Assembly: GCA_030682375.1 (NCBI GenBank)
Contig: JAUXOL010000022.1
Coordinates: 62,001-126,000 of the forward strand
Reading direction: 5' to 3'
Length of the DNA: 64,000 nucleotides
Origin: Gallionella sp.
Lineage (GTDB): Bacteria > Pseudomonadota > Gammaproteobacteria > Burkholderiales > Gallionellaceae
A program made the translations under genes and the position numbers. This document shows positions 32,851 to 41,621 of the stretch, piece by piece (within the stretch, counting starts at the first letter, position 1; the number at the start of each line of letters is the position of its first letter). The notes beneath the pieces were generated by a model. That model worked only from the letters and a program-made list of their open reading frames with translations, did not search any database and had not been told where the DNA came from.

Positions 32851-34014
32851 ATGAAGAGAGTCGTAAAAACCATAGGGACACTGGGTCTAGTCGGATGTGC
32901 CGCGATGAACAGCCCCTTCGCCATCGCGGAAGATTCCGGCTGGTACATCGGCGGCAACATCGGCCAATCCAGGGCAACCATAGACGATGCTCGCATCACC
33001 AGCAACCTGCTGGGCGGCGGCTTCACCACGACCTCTATCGTCGACGACAACCGCGACTCCGGATACAAGTTATTTGGCGGGTATCAGTTCAACGAGAACC
33101 TTGCTCTTGAAGCGGGTTATTTCGATCTGGGACAGTTCGGCTATACGGCGAACGTAGCCACAGTGCTGGCGGGAACGCCGGGAACCTTGACCGGACGCAT
33201 CAGACTCAAAGGCGTGAACATCGACGCAATCGGCATTCTACCCATCTCCGAACAGTTCTCGGTGTTTGGCCGAGTCGGTTTGAACTACGCTCAAGCCCGA
33301 GATAATTTCACCGGAACGGGATCTGCCAATGTGCTGAATCCCAATCCCAGCAAGAGCGACACCAACTACAAGTTCGGCCTGGGACTTCAATTCAATTTCA
33401 CTGAAGCCCTCGCCATGCGTCTCGAAGCAGAACGCTATCGGATCGACGATGCCGTCGGCAACAAAGGCGATATCGATCTTCTTTCGCTGGGCTTGACCTA
33501 TAAGTTCGGTGTGGAAAAACCTGTTCCCGTAGCGCGCATGGCAGAGCCCGAACCGGTTGCGGCCGCTCCGGCGGCACCCAAGCCGACAATTGCACCGCCG
33601 CCTCCAGTATCGAGAAAAGCTGTTTTCTCTGCAGACTCCTCTGCCGATGCCCTGTTCAGCTTCGGCAAAGCCGACATCAAACCTGGTGGCGAGCGTGCGC
33701 TCGATAAGTTCGCCGCAGACTTGAAGGGCGCCAACTATGAAGTCATCACGGTAACGGGACACACCGACCGTCTCGGCCCGCAAGCATACAACCTGAAGCT
33801 TTCGACGCAGCGCGCCGAAGCAGTCAAGAACTATCTGATCGAATACGCGGGGATACCATCCGACAAGATCGAGGCGAAGGGCGTAAACGGAGCAAATCCC
33901 GTCACGAAACCCGGCGAATGCGTAGGCACTAAAGCAACCGCCGAGCTCAAGGCCTGCCTCGCGCCCGATCGCCGCGTGGAAGTTGAAGTGAGCGCGACCA
34001 GGACCGTGAAATAA
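32851..34014 (+). CDS. OmpA-family outer-membrane porin
   Basis: This 387-residue outer-membrane protein has a signal peptide ending near AIAED, an N-terminal eight-stranded barrel (about residues 28-225: WYIGGNIGQSRA...LEAGYFDLGQFG...LGLTYKFG), a Pro/Ala hinge (VAAAPAAPKPTIAPPPPV) and a C-terminal OmpA peptidoglycan-binding domain (LFSFGKADIKPGG, VTGHTDRLGPQAYNLKLSTQRA, PDRRVEVEV). A loop with two cysteines (PGECVGT...KACLAP) is typical of betaproteobacterial OmpA and probably forms a disulfide. The ATG at 32851 follows GGAGAG. The longer frame running back into the lipoprotein gene is a shadow. Confidence 0.93.
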   Translation: MKRVVKTIGTLGLVGCAAMNSPFAIAEDSGWYIGGNIGQSRATIDDARITSNLLGGGFTTTSIVDDNRDSGYKLFGGYQFNENLALEAGYFDLGQFGYTANVATVLAGTPGTLTGRIRLKGVNIDAIGILPISEQFSVFGRVGLNYAQARDNFTGTGSANVLNPNPSKSDTNYKFGLGLQFNFTEALAMRLEAERYRIDDAVGNKGDIDLLSLGLTYKFGVEKPVPVARMAEPEPVAAAPAAPKPTIAPPPPVSRKAVFSADSSADALFSFGKADIKPGGERALDKFAADLKGANYEVITVTGHTDRLGPQAYNLKLSTQRAEAVKNYLIEYAGIPSDKIEAKGVNGANPVTKPGECVGTKATAELKACLAPDRRVEVEVSATRTVK

Positions 34015-34180
34015 AGGGCCTTATCGCAATTGCCGTATCCGTCTTGTTTGCAACTTTGATCATGACGGCATTTTTAAGAGTCGGGCAAGCGATTACATTC
34101 GAATGCCCGGCCAAAGGTTTCTGAAGTTTTTCGGTGTTAGCTCATACGGAGAAAAAGTTGGGCACACAGCCCTGCAAATG

Positions 34181-34200
34181 GTTAGAAGTCCGCTTCTAAC
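34181..34200. repeat. Short hairpin before the BON lipoprotein gene
   Basis: GTTAGAAG-TCCG-CTTCTAAC is an 8-bp perfect stem located 35 bases upstream of the BON lipoprotein start and 167 bases after ompA. No T-run follows. It could end the ompA transcript or fold in the leader of the BON gene. Confidence 0.45.
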
Positions 34201-34235
34201 TTAATCTGGATTTATCACAAACAAGGAGTTCTATC

Positions 34236-34550
34236 ATGACACTCGTACTCAAACGTTTTACTGCCTTCTTCTTCGCTCTGGCCCTGGCCTCCGCTCTCGG
34301 ATGCGCATCGACATCAACCCAGGAAGGCACCGGAGAATATGTCGACGACACTGTCATCACCAGCAAAGTCAAATCGGCAATCTTCGGCGAACCCACTCTG
34401 AAGTCTGCCGAGATCAATGTCGAAACCTTCAAGGGCGTGGTTCAACTGAGCGGCTTCGTCAGCTCCAGCGCCGACCAGCGCAAGGCGATCGATCTTGCGC
34501 GTAGCGTCACTGGCGTGAAATCGGTCAAGGACGACATGCGACTCAAGTAA
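34236..34550 (+). CDS. BON-domain lipoprotein (short form)
   Basis: This 104-residue lipoprotein has its lipobox at LASALGCAS followed by one BON domain (residues 35-104: YVDDTVITSKVKSAIFGEPTLKSAEINVETFKGVVQLSGFV...VKSVKDDMRLK). BON domains bind phospholipid or envelope components; OsmY and DolP are known relatives. AAGGAG lies upstream of the ATG. It is the first of a run of small envelope genes and closely resembles the BON part of the next gene. Confidence 0.9.
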   Translation: MTLVLKRFTAFFFALALASALGCASTSTQEGTGEYVDDTVITSKVKSAIFGEPTLKSAEINVETFKGVVQLSGFVSSSADQRKAIDLARSVTGVKSVKDDMRLK

Positions 34551-34670
34551 CAAACCCTCGACTTCCTGCGGCCTCATCCAGCATGAGGCCGCACGAAGTT
34601 CCGCAGTTTCCCCCTCGATCGATTGCAAATTCGATCCCGACATACGAATACCCCAGAAAAGAGAATCCAA

Positions 34671-35099
34671 ATGAAAACACTAGCCAACCTGAAGTTAATC
34701 GGCATTTCGACACTATTGGTGGCGGGTCTTGCCGCATGCGATAACACGCCTCCCGGCCCGGCCGAATCTGCAGGCAAAAAAATAGACCAGTCAGTTGAAA
34801 ATGCCGGCCAGAAGATGGGCGAGGCCAGCGACAAAGTTGCCACCTCCATGGCCGAACAAAGCAACAAGGCTGGCGCAGTCATCGACGACGCCGAGATCAC
34901 AACCAAGGTCAAGGCAGCTATTTTTGCCGAGCCGGGTCTCAAGACGCTGCAAATCGGCGTCGACACCGTCAAGGCCGTAGTAACCCTGAGCGGCTCGGTC
35001 GATTCCCAGCAAAATAGCGACAGGGCCAGCGCCCTTGCCGGTGCAGTATCGGGTGTAGACCGCGTTGAAAACCGCCTGGCGATCAAAGCGGGCAATTGA
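34671..35099 (+). CDS. BON-domain lipoprotein (long form)
   Basis: This 142-residue lipoprotein has a lipobox (VAGLAACD), an acidic helical spacer (GKKIDQSVENAGQKMGEASDKVATSM) and a BON domain (residues 70-142: IDDAEITTKVKAAIFAEPGLKTLQIGVDTVKAVVTLSGSV). Asp directly after the lipidated Cys is the classical inner-membrane retention signal, so this protein may stay in the inner membrane, unlike the shorter BON lipoprotein, whose +2 residue is Ala. The start at 34671 is preferred over an in-frame start 16 codons earlier because it begins the signal peptide. Confidence 0.88.
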   Translation: MKTLANLKLIGISTLLVAGLAACDNTPPGPAESAGKKIDQSVENAGQKMGEASDKVATSMAEQSNKAGAVIDDAEITTKVKAAIFAEPGLKTLQIGVDTVKAVVTLSGSVDSQQNSDRASALAGAVSGVDRVENRLAIKAGN

Positions 35100-35132
35100 A
35101 ACTAGCAGCATCGACAATGCCAGGAGCGGATC

Positions 35133-35420
35133 ATGGAAATTCAAGAAGCATACAAACAGAAACTGGCGGCACAGCTGAACGAATGGGACGCCCAGATCAA
35201 TTTGCTGGAAGCGAAAATCGAGAGCGTGAGCGCCGACATGAGAGTCAAGCGCGCCCAGGAACTCCATGAGTTGCGCGCCAAACAACATGCCGCATCCGAA
35301 AAGATGCAAGAGTTTGGCAAAGCCAGCGGCGAAGCTTGGGAGCAGGTCAAGGAAACGGCGGACAAAATCTGGGACGATCTTAAAGTCGGCATCGCCGAAG
35401 CCCAGGCCAAATTCAAGTAA
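35133..35420 (+). CDS. Small cytoplasmic coiled-coil protein
   Basis: This 95-residue protein is almost entirely helical and charged (EAYKQKLAAQLNEWDAQINLLEAKIESVSADMRVKRAQELHEL) and ends in an amphipathic segment (AWEQVKETADKIWDDLKVGIAEAQAKFK). There is no signal peptide or membrane helix. Similar short coiled-coil proteins occur beside BON lipoprotein genes in other proteobacteria. It lies 33 bases after the BON gene and is followed by the LapA-like gene, so it is probably part of the same stress operon. Function unknown. Confidence 0.75.
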   Translation: MEIQEAYKQKLAAQLNEWDAQINLLEAKIESVSADMRVKRAQELHELRAKQHAASEKMQEFGKASGEAWEQVKETADKIWDDLKVGIAEAQAKFK

Positions 35421-35485
35421 GCAGCGTTGCTTGATTCACCGGCAATCGCAAGGATTGGCAGTCAGCTTAAAAGGAGGCCGGAAAG

Positions 35486-35713
35486 ATGAATCTGAAATTG
35501 GTATTGGTAATTTTGCTCTCCAGCATGGCGGTGCTCTTTATCGCCCAGAATACCGACATAGTGGAAATCGGATTTCTGTACTGGCGACTCTCGATGTCCA
35601 GTGCGTTGCTGATATTTTTCACCATGACGGCCGGATTTATCCTGGGCTGGTTTCTGCATGGTTATCTTCTTTATCGAAAATCCAAGAAGAATGAATTGAG
35701 TTATTTGCGTTGA
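35486..35713 (+). CDS. LapA-domain (DUF1049) inner-membrane protein
   Basis: This 75-residue protein has two membrane helices (about residues 4-20 and 41-62) joined by a short loop with AQNTDIVEIGFLYWRLSMS, the signature of the LapA/DUF1049 family, and a basic cytoplasmic tail (YRKSKKNELSYLR). In E. coli LapA works with LapB in lipopolysaccharide assembly control, but this orphan copy is not next to lapB. An AGGAGG ribosome site (within AAAGGAGGCC) lies about 11 bases upstream. Confidence 0.85.
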   Translation: MNLKLVLVILLSSMAVLFIAQNTDIVEIGFLYWRLSMSSALLIFFTMTAGFILGWFLHGYLLYRKSKKNELSYLR

Positions 35714-35821
35714 ATAGCGCCATCGAGTGCATCACCCCACCTTACCGAAAGGTGTTTGCAATTTAACCGGAAAACCACAACAGCCTGTTATGGCAACCGG
35801 AAATTTTTCAGGAGAAAAATA

Positions 35822-36217
35822 ATGAACTCACAATTTATGCGCATCACCAGCCGATTCATGATTGCCAGCGTTCTGAGCCTGGGCCTGCCCATCCAGTCGG
35901 CTTACGCCGGCATCGTGGGAACCGACAAGGTCGCTGCCGCAGCCCACACCCAATCCGAACGCGCACGTATCGGCTCATATCTTGAGCGCGAAGACGTAAG
36001 CAAGGCATTGCAAGCTGAAGGTATCGATGCGGACGCAGCAAAAGCTCGTGTGGCAGCGATGACCGACGAAGAAGTACTGAAGGTTGCCGGCAAGCTCGAC
36101 CAGGTTCCGGCCGGCGGCGATGTCGTCGGCGTATTGCTCACCGTTTTCATCATCCTGCTGGTAACCGACATTCTCGGCTTCACCTCGGTGTTCCCGTTCA
36201 CACACTCGGCCAGGTAA
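35822..36217 (+). CDS. PA2779-family protein
   Basis: This 131-residue exported protein has a signal peptide (RFMIASVLSLGLPIQSAYA), a small helical domain with ERARIGSYLEREDVSKALQAEGIDADAAKARVAAMTDEEV, and a C-terminal membrane helix (VVGVLLTVFIILLVTDILGF). This is the layout of the family named after Pseudomonas PA2779. As in Pseudomonas, it is followed at once by a PA2778-type peptidase gene. The ATG at 35822 has a modest ribosome site (AGGAG nine bases away). Confidence 0.88.
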   Translation: MNSQFMRITSRFMIASVLSLGLPIQSAYAGIVGTDKVAAAAHTQSERARIGSYLEREDVSKALQAEGIDADAAKARVAAMTDEEVLKVAGKLDQVPAGGDVVGVLLTVFIILLVTDILGFTSVFPFTHSAR

Positions 36218-36224
36218 CCTGACC

Positions 36225-37226
36225 GTGCTGTTTCGAACTTGCGCCCGCCTGATCGCGGGCGTTTTTCTATTGGGCTGGCTTGCCGGATGCGCCACACCGC
36301 AGACGCAAGCCCTGCTCCAGAATCGCTCCGAACAACTGCCTCCACGAGTAGAACTCACCGGAGTTCCGTTCCACCCACAAGAGATACATCAATGCGGCCC
36401 GGCCTCGCTCGCCATGCTGCTGAATGCGGGCAGCGTCATGGCGTCCCCGCAGGAACTGACGGAGCAGGTTTATCTGCCCGGGCGCGAAGGCAGCCTGCAG
36501 ATTGAAATGCTGGCCGCCGCACGACGCAACGGCCTGATCGCTTATGAACTCGCGCCGGAACTGAACGACCTGCTGATCGAAGTGGCCGCAGGTTCTCCGG
36601 TGCTGGTGCTGCAAAATCTGGCACTGAGCTGGTATCCGCGTTGGCACTACGCGGTGGTAATAGGTTATGACCTGGAGCGCGCCGAGATCATCCTGCGCTC
36701 CGGCCTGGAGCGGCGGCAAGTGATGCCGCTCACGACATTCGAACACACCTGGAAACGCTCCGGCTACTGGGGCATGCTGGCCATGCCGCCGGGTCAAATG
36801 CCGCGCACCGCGACAGAGTCCGCCTACGTTGCCTCAGCCGTAGCGCTAGAGCAGGCGGGGCATGCGCAAGGCGCAGCCGCCGCCTATGAGACCGCCCTGC
36901 TGCGCTGGCCGACCAACCTCACCGCCCGTATCGGCTTGGGCAACGCAGCTTACGCCACCCATGATTTACAGCGCGCCGAAAATGCCTATCGCCAGGCGAC
37001 ACTCGACCACCCCGAATCAGCCATCGCGTTCAACAACCTCGCGCAGACGCTGGCCGACCAACAACGCTATGCCGAAGCACTGATTGCGGCGCATCAGGCA
37101 GTCAGCCTGGGCGGAGCCGAGCAGGCTAGCGCCAGAGATACGCTGAAGCAGATCGAGATCCAGCTGCATGCATCCAAACTTCTACCCGAGGCTGACACAT
37201 CGCCTCCCACCAAAATTGGAAACTAA
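36225..37226 (+). CDS. PA2778-family cysteine peptidase lipoprotein with TPR repeats
   Basis: This 333-residue lipoprotein has its lipobox at LGWLAGCAT. A C39-like papain-fold domain covers about residues 40-185, with catalytic Cys in HQCGPASLAMLL and His in WHYAVVIGYD. Tetratricopeptide-like repeats cover about 205-310 (AVALEQAGHAQGAAAAYETALLRWP, RIGLGNAAYATHDLQRAENAYRQA). The start is a GTG at 36225, eight bases after the PA2779-type stop. The pair is co-transcribed across proteobacteria; no substrate is known, and a role in processing the neighbouring exported proteins is a guess. Confidence 0.88.
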   Translation: MLFRTCARLIAGVFLLGWLAGCATPQTQALLQNRSEQLPPRVELTGVPFHPQEIHQCGPASLAMLLNAGSVMASPQELTEQVYLPGREGSLQIEMLAAARRNGLIAYELAPELNDLLIEVAAGSPVLVLQNLALSWYPRWHYAVVIGYDLERAEIILRSGLERRQVMPLTTFEHTWKRSGYWGMLAMPPGQMPRTATESAYVASAVALEQAGHAQGAAAAYETALLRWPTNLTARIGLGNAAYATHDLQRAENAYRQATLDHPESAIAFNNLAQTLADQQRYAEALIAAHQAVSLGGAEQASARDTLKQIEIQLHASKLLPEADTSPPTKIGN

Positions 37227-37517
37227 TCGGCACTTGGACGCTGCCGGGTGCGTCATCCGCCTCTCGGCAGAAGACGACATCGACGATGTATTGAGCCAGC
37301 CCGCCGAGCATCGTCATCCGATTGCCCAGATCGCCGTATTGCAACAAGACAGGCCGCACAAGACCGGGCATCCCCCGATATCGGCTGGGCCGTGTTACCA
37401 GAGCGAACCAAGAGATTTCTGGGACTTAATGACTATATATTTCGGGGGGTTTTCAAGGAAGCCCGAATCGATAGAATGCGCCCCGTCCCGCAAGAGCAAT
37501 CACCGAGCCGAATCCGC

Positions 37518-37880
37518 ATGAAAGCAAGCTTACCCGCCACTCACGTCGAGCATGAAGTCGAGGCGATCTGCTTCGAAACCGACGAAAAGGCGGGCCTAAT
37601 CTCCATCCACGGGAGATTCGACTTTAATACCCACCGTCATTTTAGACATGCATATGAACTTCTGATCGACAACCGGGGGTTAAACGACATCGAGATCGAG
37701 CTATCCGGGGTGAATTACATCGACAGCTCTGCCCTCGGCATGCTGATGCTGCTGCGGGAACGGGCAGGAAAAGCTAACAAGACCGTTTCGCTGGTGACTT
37801 CAGCGGGGGTCGTCGAACAGGTCCTGAACGTGGCGAACTTCGACCGGATTTTCAGCATCAGGAATACGCAAACACCCTGA
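37518..37880 (+). CDS. STAS-domain anti-sigma-factor-antagonist-like protein
   Basis: This 120-residue protein is a single STAS domain (residues 15-115) with ISIHGRFDFNTHRHFRHAYELL and the key loop VNYIDSSALGMLMLLRE, where Ser in DSSALG is the usual phosphorylation site. No cognate anti-sigma kinase or phosphatase lies nearby, so the partner is unknown. The start is uncertain: ATG 37518 gives a normal STAS length but has no clear ribosome site, and ATG 37476 in the same frame is possible. I see no other gene in the 37227-37517 gap. Confidence 0.82.
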   Translation: MKASLPATHVEHEVEAICFETDEKAGLISIHGRFDFNTHRHFRHAYELLIDNRGLNDIEIELSGVNYIDSSALGMLMLLRERAGKANKTVSLVTSAGVVEQVLNVANFDRIFSIRNTQTP

Positions 37881-37893
37881 CCCGCCCCTTGTG

Positions 37894-39921
37894 TCACTCT
37901 TGAGCGGGGCGCATCAATTCCGGCTCGAAGAACTTGATATTGTTTCGCCCCGACTCCTTGGCCTGATACATCGCGACATCGGCGGACTTCAGTATGTCGG
38001 TTTGATTGCCTTCATGATTGACGAACAGAACGACACCCATGCTCACCGTGCAGTGATGCTCGACCGCAGTATCGGGCTGGCCCCGATGCCTTATCGTCAT
38101 CCGGTAGGGAGCCGACAATGCAGAGCGTATTTTCTCGGCAACCATACGAGCCTGTTCGGCAGACCGGGCCTTGTCGGTATCCAGTTCGCTGAGCACGACC
38201 ACGAACTCGTCCCCGCCGAAACGGGCCACGGTGTCCATTTCGCGTATGCAGCCTCTCAGCCGGAACGCGGCCTCGATCAGCAACAGATCCCCCACCTCAT
38301 GCCCATGCGTGTCATTAAGCGGCTTGAAGTTATCCAGATCAAGAAAAATGACCGCCCCATAGAAACCGGTGCGCTTGCTTGCCGACATGGCCTGTCCCAG
38401 ACGATCATCGAGCAGACGGCGGTTGGGCAGCTTGGTGAGATCATCGTAAAAAGCGAGTTGGCGAATCTTCCCTTCCATCTTTTTGCGCTCGGTGATATCG
38501 CGGGTGACCGCCAGATGCACGACCTTGCCATTCTCCAGCATCGGCGCCGCATGGGTCTCCAGCCAGCGACGCCCTCCCTTTAAACCGAAAACCTCGAACT
38601 CCATCAGAATGGTCTCGCCGGCAATGACCCGTTTGTGCATCTTGATAAATTCTTCGCGATATTCGGGAGCGATAACGTCGATCATCGGACGACCTGCGAC
38701 CTGGTCCAAACAGTCAGCTTCTATCATCGCCAACCCGGCCGGATTCATCTGGACCAACCGCCCCTCAGCGTCTAGCGTCTTGATGCATTCGGGTTCGTTC
38801 TGGATCACGGTATGGAGATGTGATTCGCTTTCCTTCAACTGCAGCTCTTGCTGCAGCAGGGCGCCATGCTCCATTGCAAGCTTGCGCTTGGTGAACAACA
38901 GGCGCCCCCCCAGCAGCAGGATCACCCCAATAGCGATCAATGCGCCAATCAGCGGCCAGAAGTATTGATTCCACACATCCTGCACGCCAAACGACGGCGC
39001 CTCGTCAAAGGGCGGCATCCGCAGCTCCTTGAGCAAGTCGGCGACGGGCGTGTAATCCGCCGGGACCACGAAGCCATGTATTCCTATCTTCCGGGTGACG
39101 GCCGCATCCTCTTCCATCGTAAAAAGAGCCGCAGCGACACGGCGAGCGAGGTTCTCGTCGGTACTTGGCAGGGATGCGAACGGCCACTCCGGATACAGCC
39201 GCGTGGAAGCCTGCAGCTGAAAACCGGGGTGATACTGAAGATTCAGCACCTTGATCCGTGCAAGTTCGAGTTCGCCTTCGCGAGCCATTTCTTCCAGCAA
39301 GCCGGTGCGTACGAAGCCCGCATCGGCGCGACCGGAAAGCACCGCCATGACAACGTTATCGTGAGGCATGCCGGTAACGACCAAGTCGTCTGCCCGAATC
39401 TTTACGCCTTTGATGCTGAGCTCATAAGCCTGCATCTGGTAGCCGCCCAGCGAGTCCGTACTTGCCGTCGCAATAGTCTTGCCCTTGAGGTCGTCCAGCG
39501 AATTGATGTCGCCCCGATCCGCCCGACTGAGAATGACGCCGCCGAATTCAGTGCCTGGATGGCCATGATCATCGACAGCCAAAGTAGCAAGCGGAGCGGT
39601 CAATCCGATGCGCTTTGCCAGCAGCACATAGTGGCCGGGATTGGTCAGCAGGAAATCCAGATGCCTGCTTGCGGTTGCCTGCTCCATTTCAGGATAGGTA
39701 TAGGCCTCCACAACGAAATCCCTTTCGGGGATAGCCTGCTTCAGCACCGCGGCCAAAGGCTGCCACTGCTTTAGTGTTTGGGGTTTTGGGCGGAACGCGA
39801 GAACGCCGATGACAACAGGTTCTGCAGCATAGGCCGGGATGCTTGAAGTTACCGCCCCCGCCAGACAAATCACCTGAACGACAAATCGAAAGAATGCAAA
39901 TTTGCGGATAACGACAAACAT
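37894..39921 (-). CDS. Diguanylate cyclase with PhnD-type periplasmic sensor and PAS domain
   Basis: This 675-residue membrane-bound sensor has a signal/anchor (residues 5-30), a periplasmic PhnD/SsuA-type solute-binding domain (about 32-290: VVIGVLAFRPKPQTLKQWQPLA, FLLTNPGHYVLL, GVILSRADRG), a membrane helix (PLIGALIAIGVILLLGGRLLF), a PAS domain (about 365-490) and a GGDEF domain (about 500-665). Active site FGGDEF and inhibitory site REMD are intact, so it should make cyclic di-GMP in response to a small anion or phosphonate-like ligand. The ATG at 39921 is chosen at the signal peptide; in-frame starts further upstream would add sequence that is unlikely to be translated. Confidence 0.9.
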   Translation of the reverse strand: MFVVIRKFAFFRFVVQVICLAGAVTSSIPAYAAEPVVIGVLAFRPKPQTLKQWQPLAAVLKQAIPERDFVVEAYTYPEMEQATASRHLDFLLTNPGHYVLLAKRIGLTAPLATLAVDDHGHPGTEFGGVILSRADRGDINSLDDLKGKTIATASTDSLGGYQMQAYELSIKGVKIRADDLVVTGMPHDNVVMAVLSGRADAGFVRTGLLEEMAREGELELARIKVLNLQYHPGFQLQASTRLYPEWPFASLPSTDENLARRVAAALFTMEEDAAVTRKIGIHGFVVPADYTPVADLLKELRMPPFDEAPSFGVQDVWNQYFWPLIGALIAIGVILLLGGRLLFTKRKLAMEHGALLQQELQLKESESHLHTVIQNEPECIKTLDAEGRLVQMNPAGLAMIEADCLDQVAGRPMIDVIAPEYREEFIKMHKRVIAGETILMEFEVFGLKGGRRWLETHAAPMLENGKVVHLAVTRDITERKKMEGKIRQLAFYDDLTKLPNRRLLDDRLGQAMSASKRTGFYGAVIFLDLDNFKPLNDTHGHEVGDLLLIEAAFRLRGCIREMDTVARFGGDEFVVVLSELDTDKARSAEQARMVAEKIRSALSAPYRMTIRHRGQPDTAVEHHCTVSMGVVLFVNHEGNQTDILKSADVAMYQAKESGRNNIKFFEPELMRPAQE

Positions 39922-40156
39922 GATGTGCAGAGGAAATTCCAACTTCAAATGTGGTGGCATGATATGCCATGACAGGCAGCATTTGAGAAAAAATTCTCCT
40001 GCCCCCGAAAGCACTGAAAGACCCTGACACATCAAATGCCGTAGCTTGGGGCCGTATTTTGAATCTGGGCAGTTGTCTATAGGACCAAAGCCCAATATGA
40101 ACGGAATCGATGTTCCGATAGCATGTGCGAGCGTAATTTCAATCGAGAAAATTCCT

Positions 40157-41323
40157 ATGCAACAACCAAAGAAAACTTCACCTGCAGCAACCGCCAACAC
40201 TCAAGCTGCGCAGAAACGACGAAAATCAACCACCAGAGCCATTTCGGCCGGTGACATTCCGCCCGAGCTCACTGCTGAGGCGATAGAGGCTTTTACGGTG
40301 GAGCAGGCTGTCGGGGCCGCACATGGCGCCAAAGCGGCGGCAATGCAAGATATCCTTTCCAAGATAGACCGCGGCGATACTGATGCACTGGGCAAGGCGC
40401 TTACTGTGATATTCGACGAAGCCTCACCCGATGAGGCGACAAAACTTCGCGCGGAGTTGATGCGTCATCCGGCGCTGACCCAGAAGAACTCGAACAATCC
40501 GGACGAAGAACTTACCGATGATTGGCGCAGTGGCGGATATCCTTATCGCAACTTGCTCTCGAGGAGAGGCTACGAAAAACAGAAGTTCCAGCTGCAGGTG
40601 GAACTATTGAAGTTGCAGGCATGGGTGAAGGAAACCGGGCAGAAGGTCGTGATCCTGTTCGAGGGGCGCGACGCCGCGGGCAAGGGCGGGGCGATCAAAC
40701 GATTCATGGAACATCTCAATCCGCGCGGCGCGCGGGTCGTCGCATTGGAGAAACCGTCCGAGGTGGAACGCGGGCAATGGTATTTCCAGCGTTATGTACA
40801 GGAGTTGCCGACCGCCGGAGAGATCGTGCTGTTCGACCGCTCCTGGTACAACCGCGCAGGAGTTGAACAAGTCATGGGCTTCTGCACACCGGACGAGTAC
40901 AACGAGTTCATGCGTCAGGCGCCCGAATTCGAGCGCAACCTCGTGCGTAGCGGGATACATCTGATTAAGTTCTGGTTCTCTGTCAGTCGCGAAGAACAGC
41001 GGCGACGCTTCAAGGAACGCAAGGTGCATCCACTCAAACACTGGAAGCTATCCCCCATCGACCTTGCATCACTGGACAAATGGGACAGCTACACCAAAGC
41101 CAAAGAGGCGATGTTCTTCCATACAGACACTGCGGACACGCCGTGGAGCGTGATCAAGTCCGACTGCAAGAAGCGGGCTAGGCTGAATGCGATGCGCTAT
41201 GTGCTGCACAAGCTGCCTTATTCCAACAAGGACCTATTGCGTATCGGGCCGGTTGATCCATTGCTGGTTGGCCGCGCACATGTCGTGTACGAGCGCGGCG
41301 AAAAAGATGCAGCCATACTTTAA
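40157..41323 (+). CDS. ppk2: Polyphosphate kinase 2
   Basis: This enzyme transfers phosphate between polyphosphate and nucleotides. The PPK2 core lies at about residues 125-365 of 388, with Walker A FEGRDAAGKGGAIKR, Walker B EIVLFDRSWYNRAGVE and the lid segment RRRFKERKVHPLKHWKLSPID. A 120-residue N-terminal extension precedes it: a Lys/Ala-rich start and a helical region (AMQDILSKIDRGDTDALGKAL). Single-domain PPK2 proteins are usually 260-300 residues, so the extension is notable. The ATG at 40157 is used; ATG 40097 is in frame. No ppk1 or ppx is nearby. Confidence 0.92.
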   Translation: MQQPKKTSPAATANTQAAQKRRKSTTRAISAGDIPPELTAEAIEAFTVEQAVGAAHGAKAAAMQDILSKIDRGDTDALGKALTVIFDEASPDEATKLRAELMRHPALTQKNSNNPDEELTDDWRSGGYPYRNLLSRRGYEKQKFQLQVELLKLQAWVKETGQKVVILFEGRDAAGKGGAIKRFMEHLNPRGARVVALEKPSEVERGQWYFQRYVQELPTAGEIVLFDRSWYNRAGVEQVMGFCTPDEYNEFMRQAPEFERNLVRSGIHLIKFWFSVSREEQRRRFKERKVHPLKHWKLSPIDLASLDKWDSYTKAKEAMFFHTDTADTPWSVIKSDCKKRARLNAMRYVLHKLPYSNKDLLRIGPVDPLLVGRAHVVYERGEKDAAIL

Positions 41324-41621
41324 AGACAATGCCGATTCCATCCTGATGGAAGATATCCGTCAGCGCATGCATGATGAAGGTGCCTCAAGCAGAAGTCTTT
41401 GTGCAGCTGTCGTAATATCCAGTTGCGCAGTGCTGCCGGATGAGGCAACCTTGCTTGCACTTTTGAATGATCCTGATGATTCAGGTACCGCCTGATCAAA
41501 TTGGCTAGCGCATGTGGTCGGCGCAATTGTTGTGGGTTTCGTATATGCGCGGGCTGGCATGCCAACTTTCACACGAGCATCGGTGCATGATGCGGGAGAT
41601 CGCAGCACTCGTCTCTATCAG
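41324..41621. other. Gap without a recognised gene
   Basis: This stretch of 298 bases follows ppk2. Short frames exist on both strands (for example one ending at 41495), but none shows a recognisable domain or a ribosome site, and none continues the truncated response regulator that ends at 41622. Confidence 0.5.
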
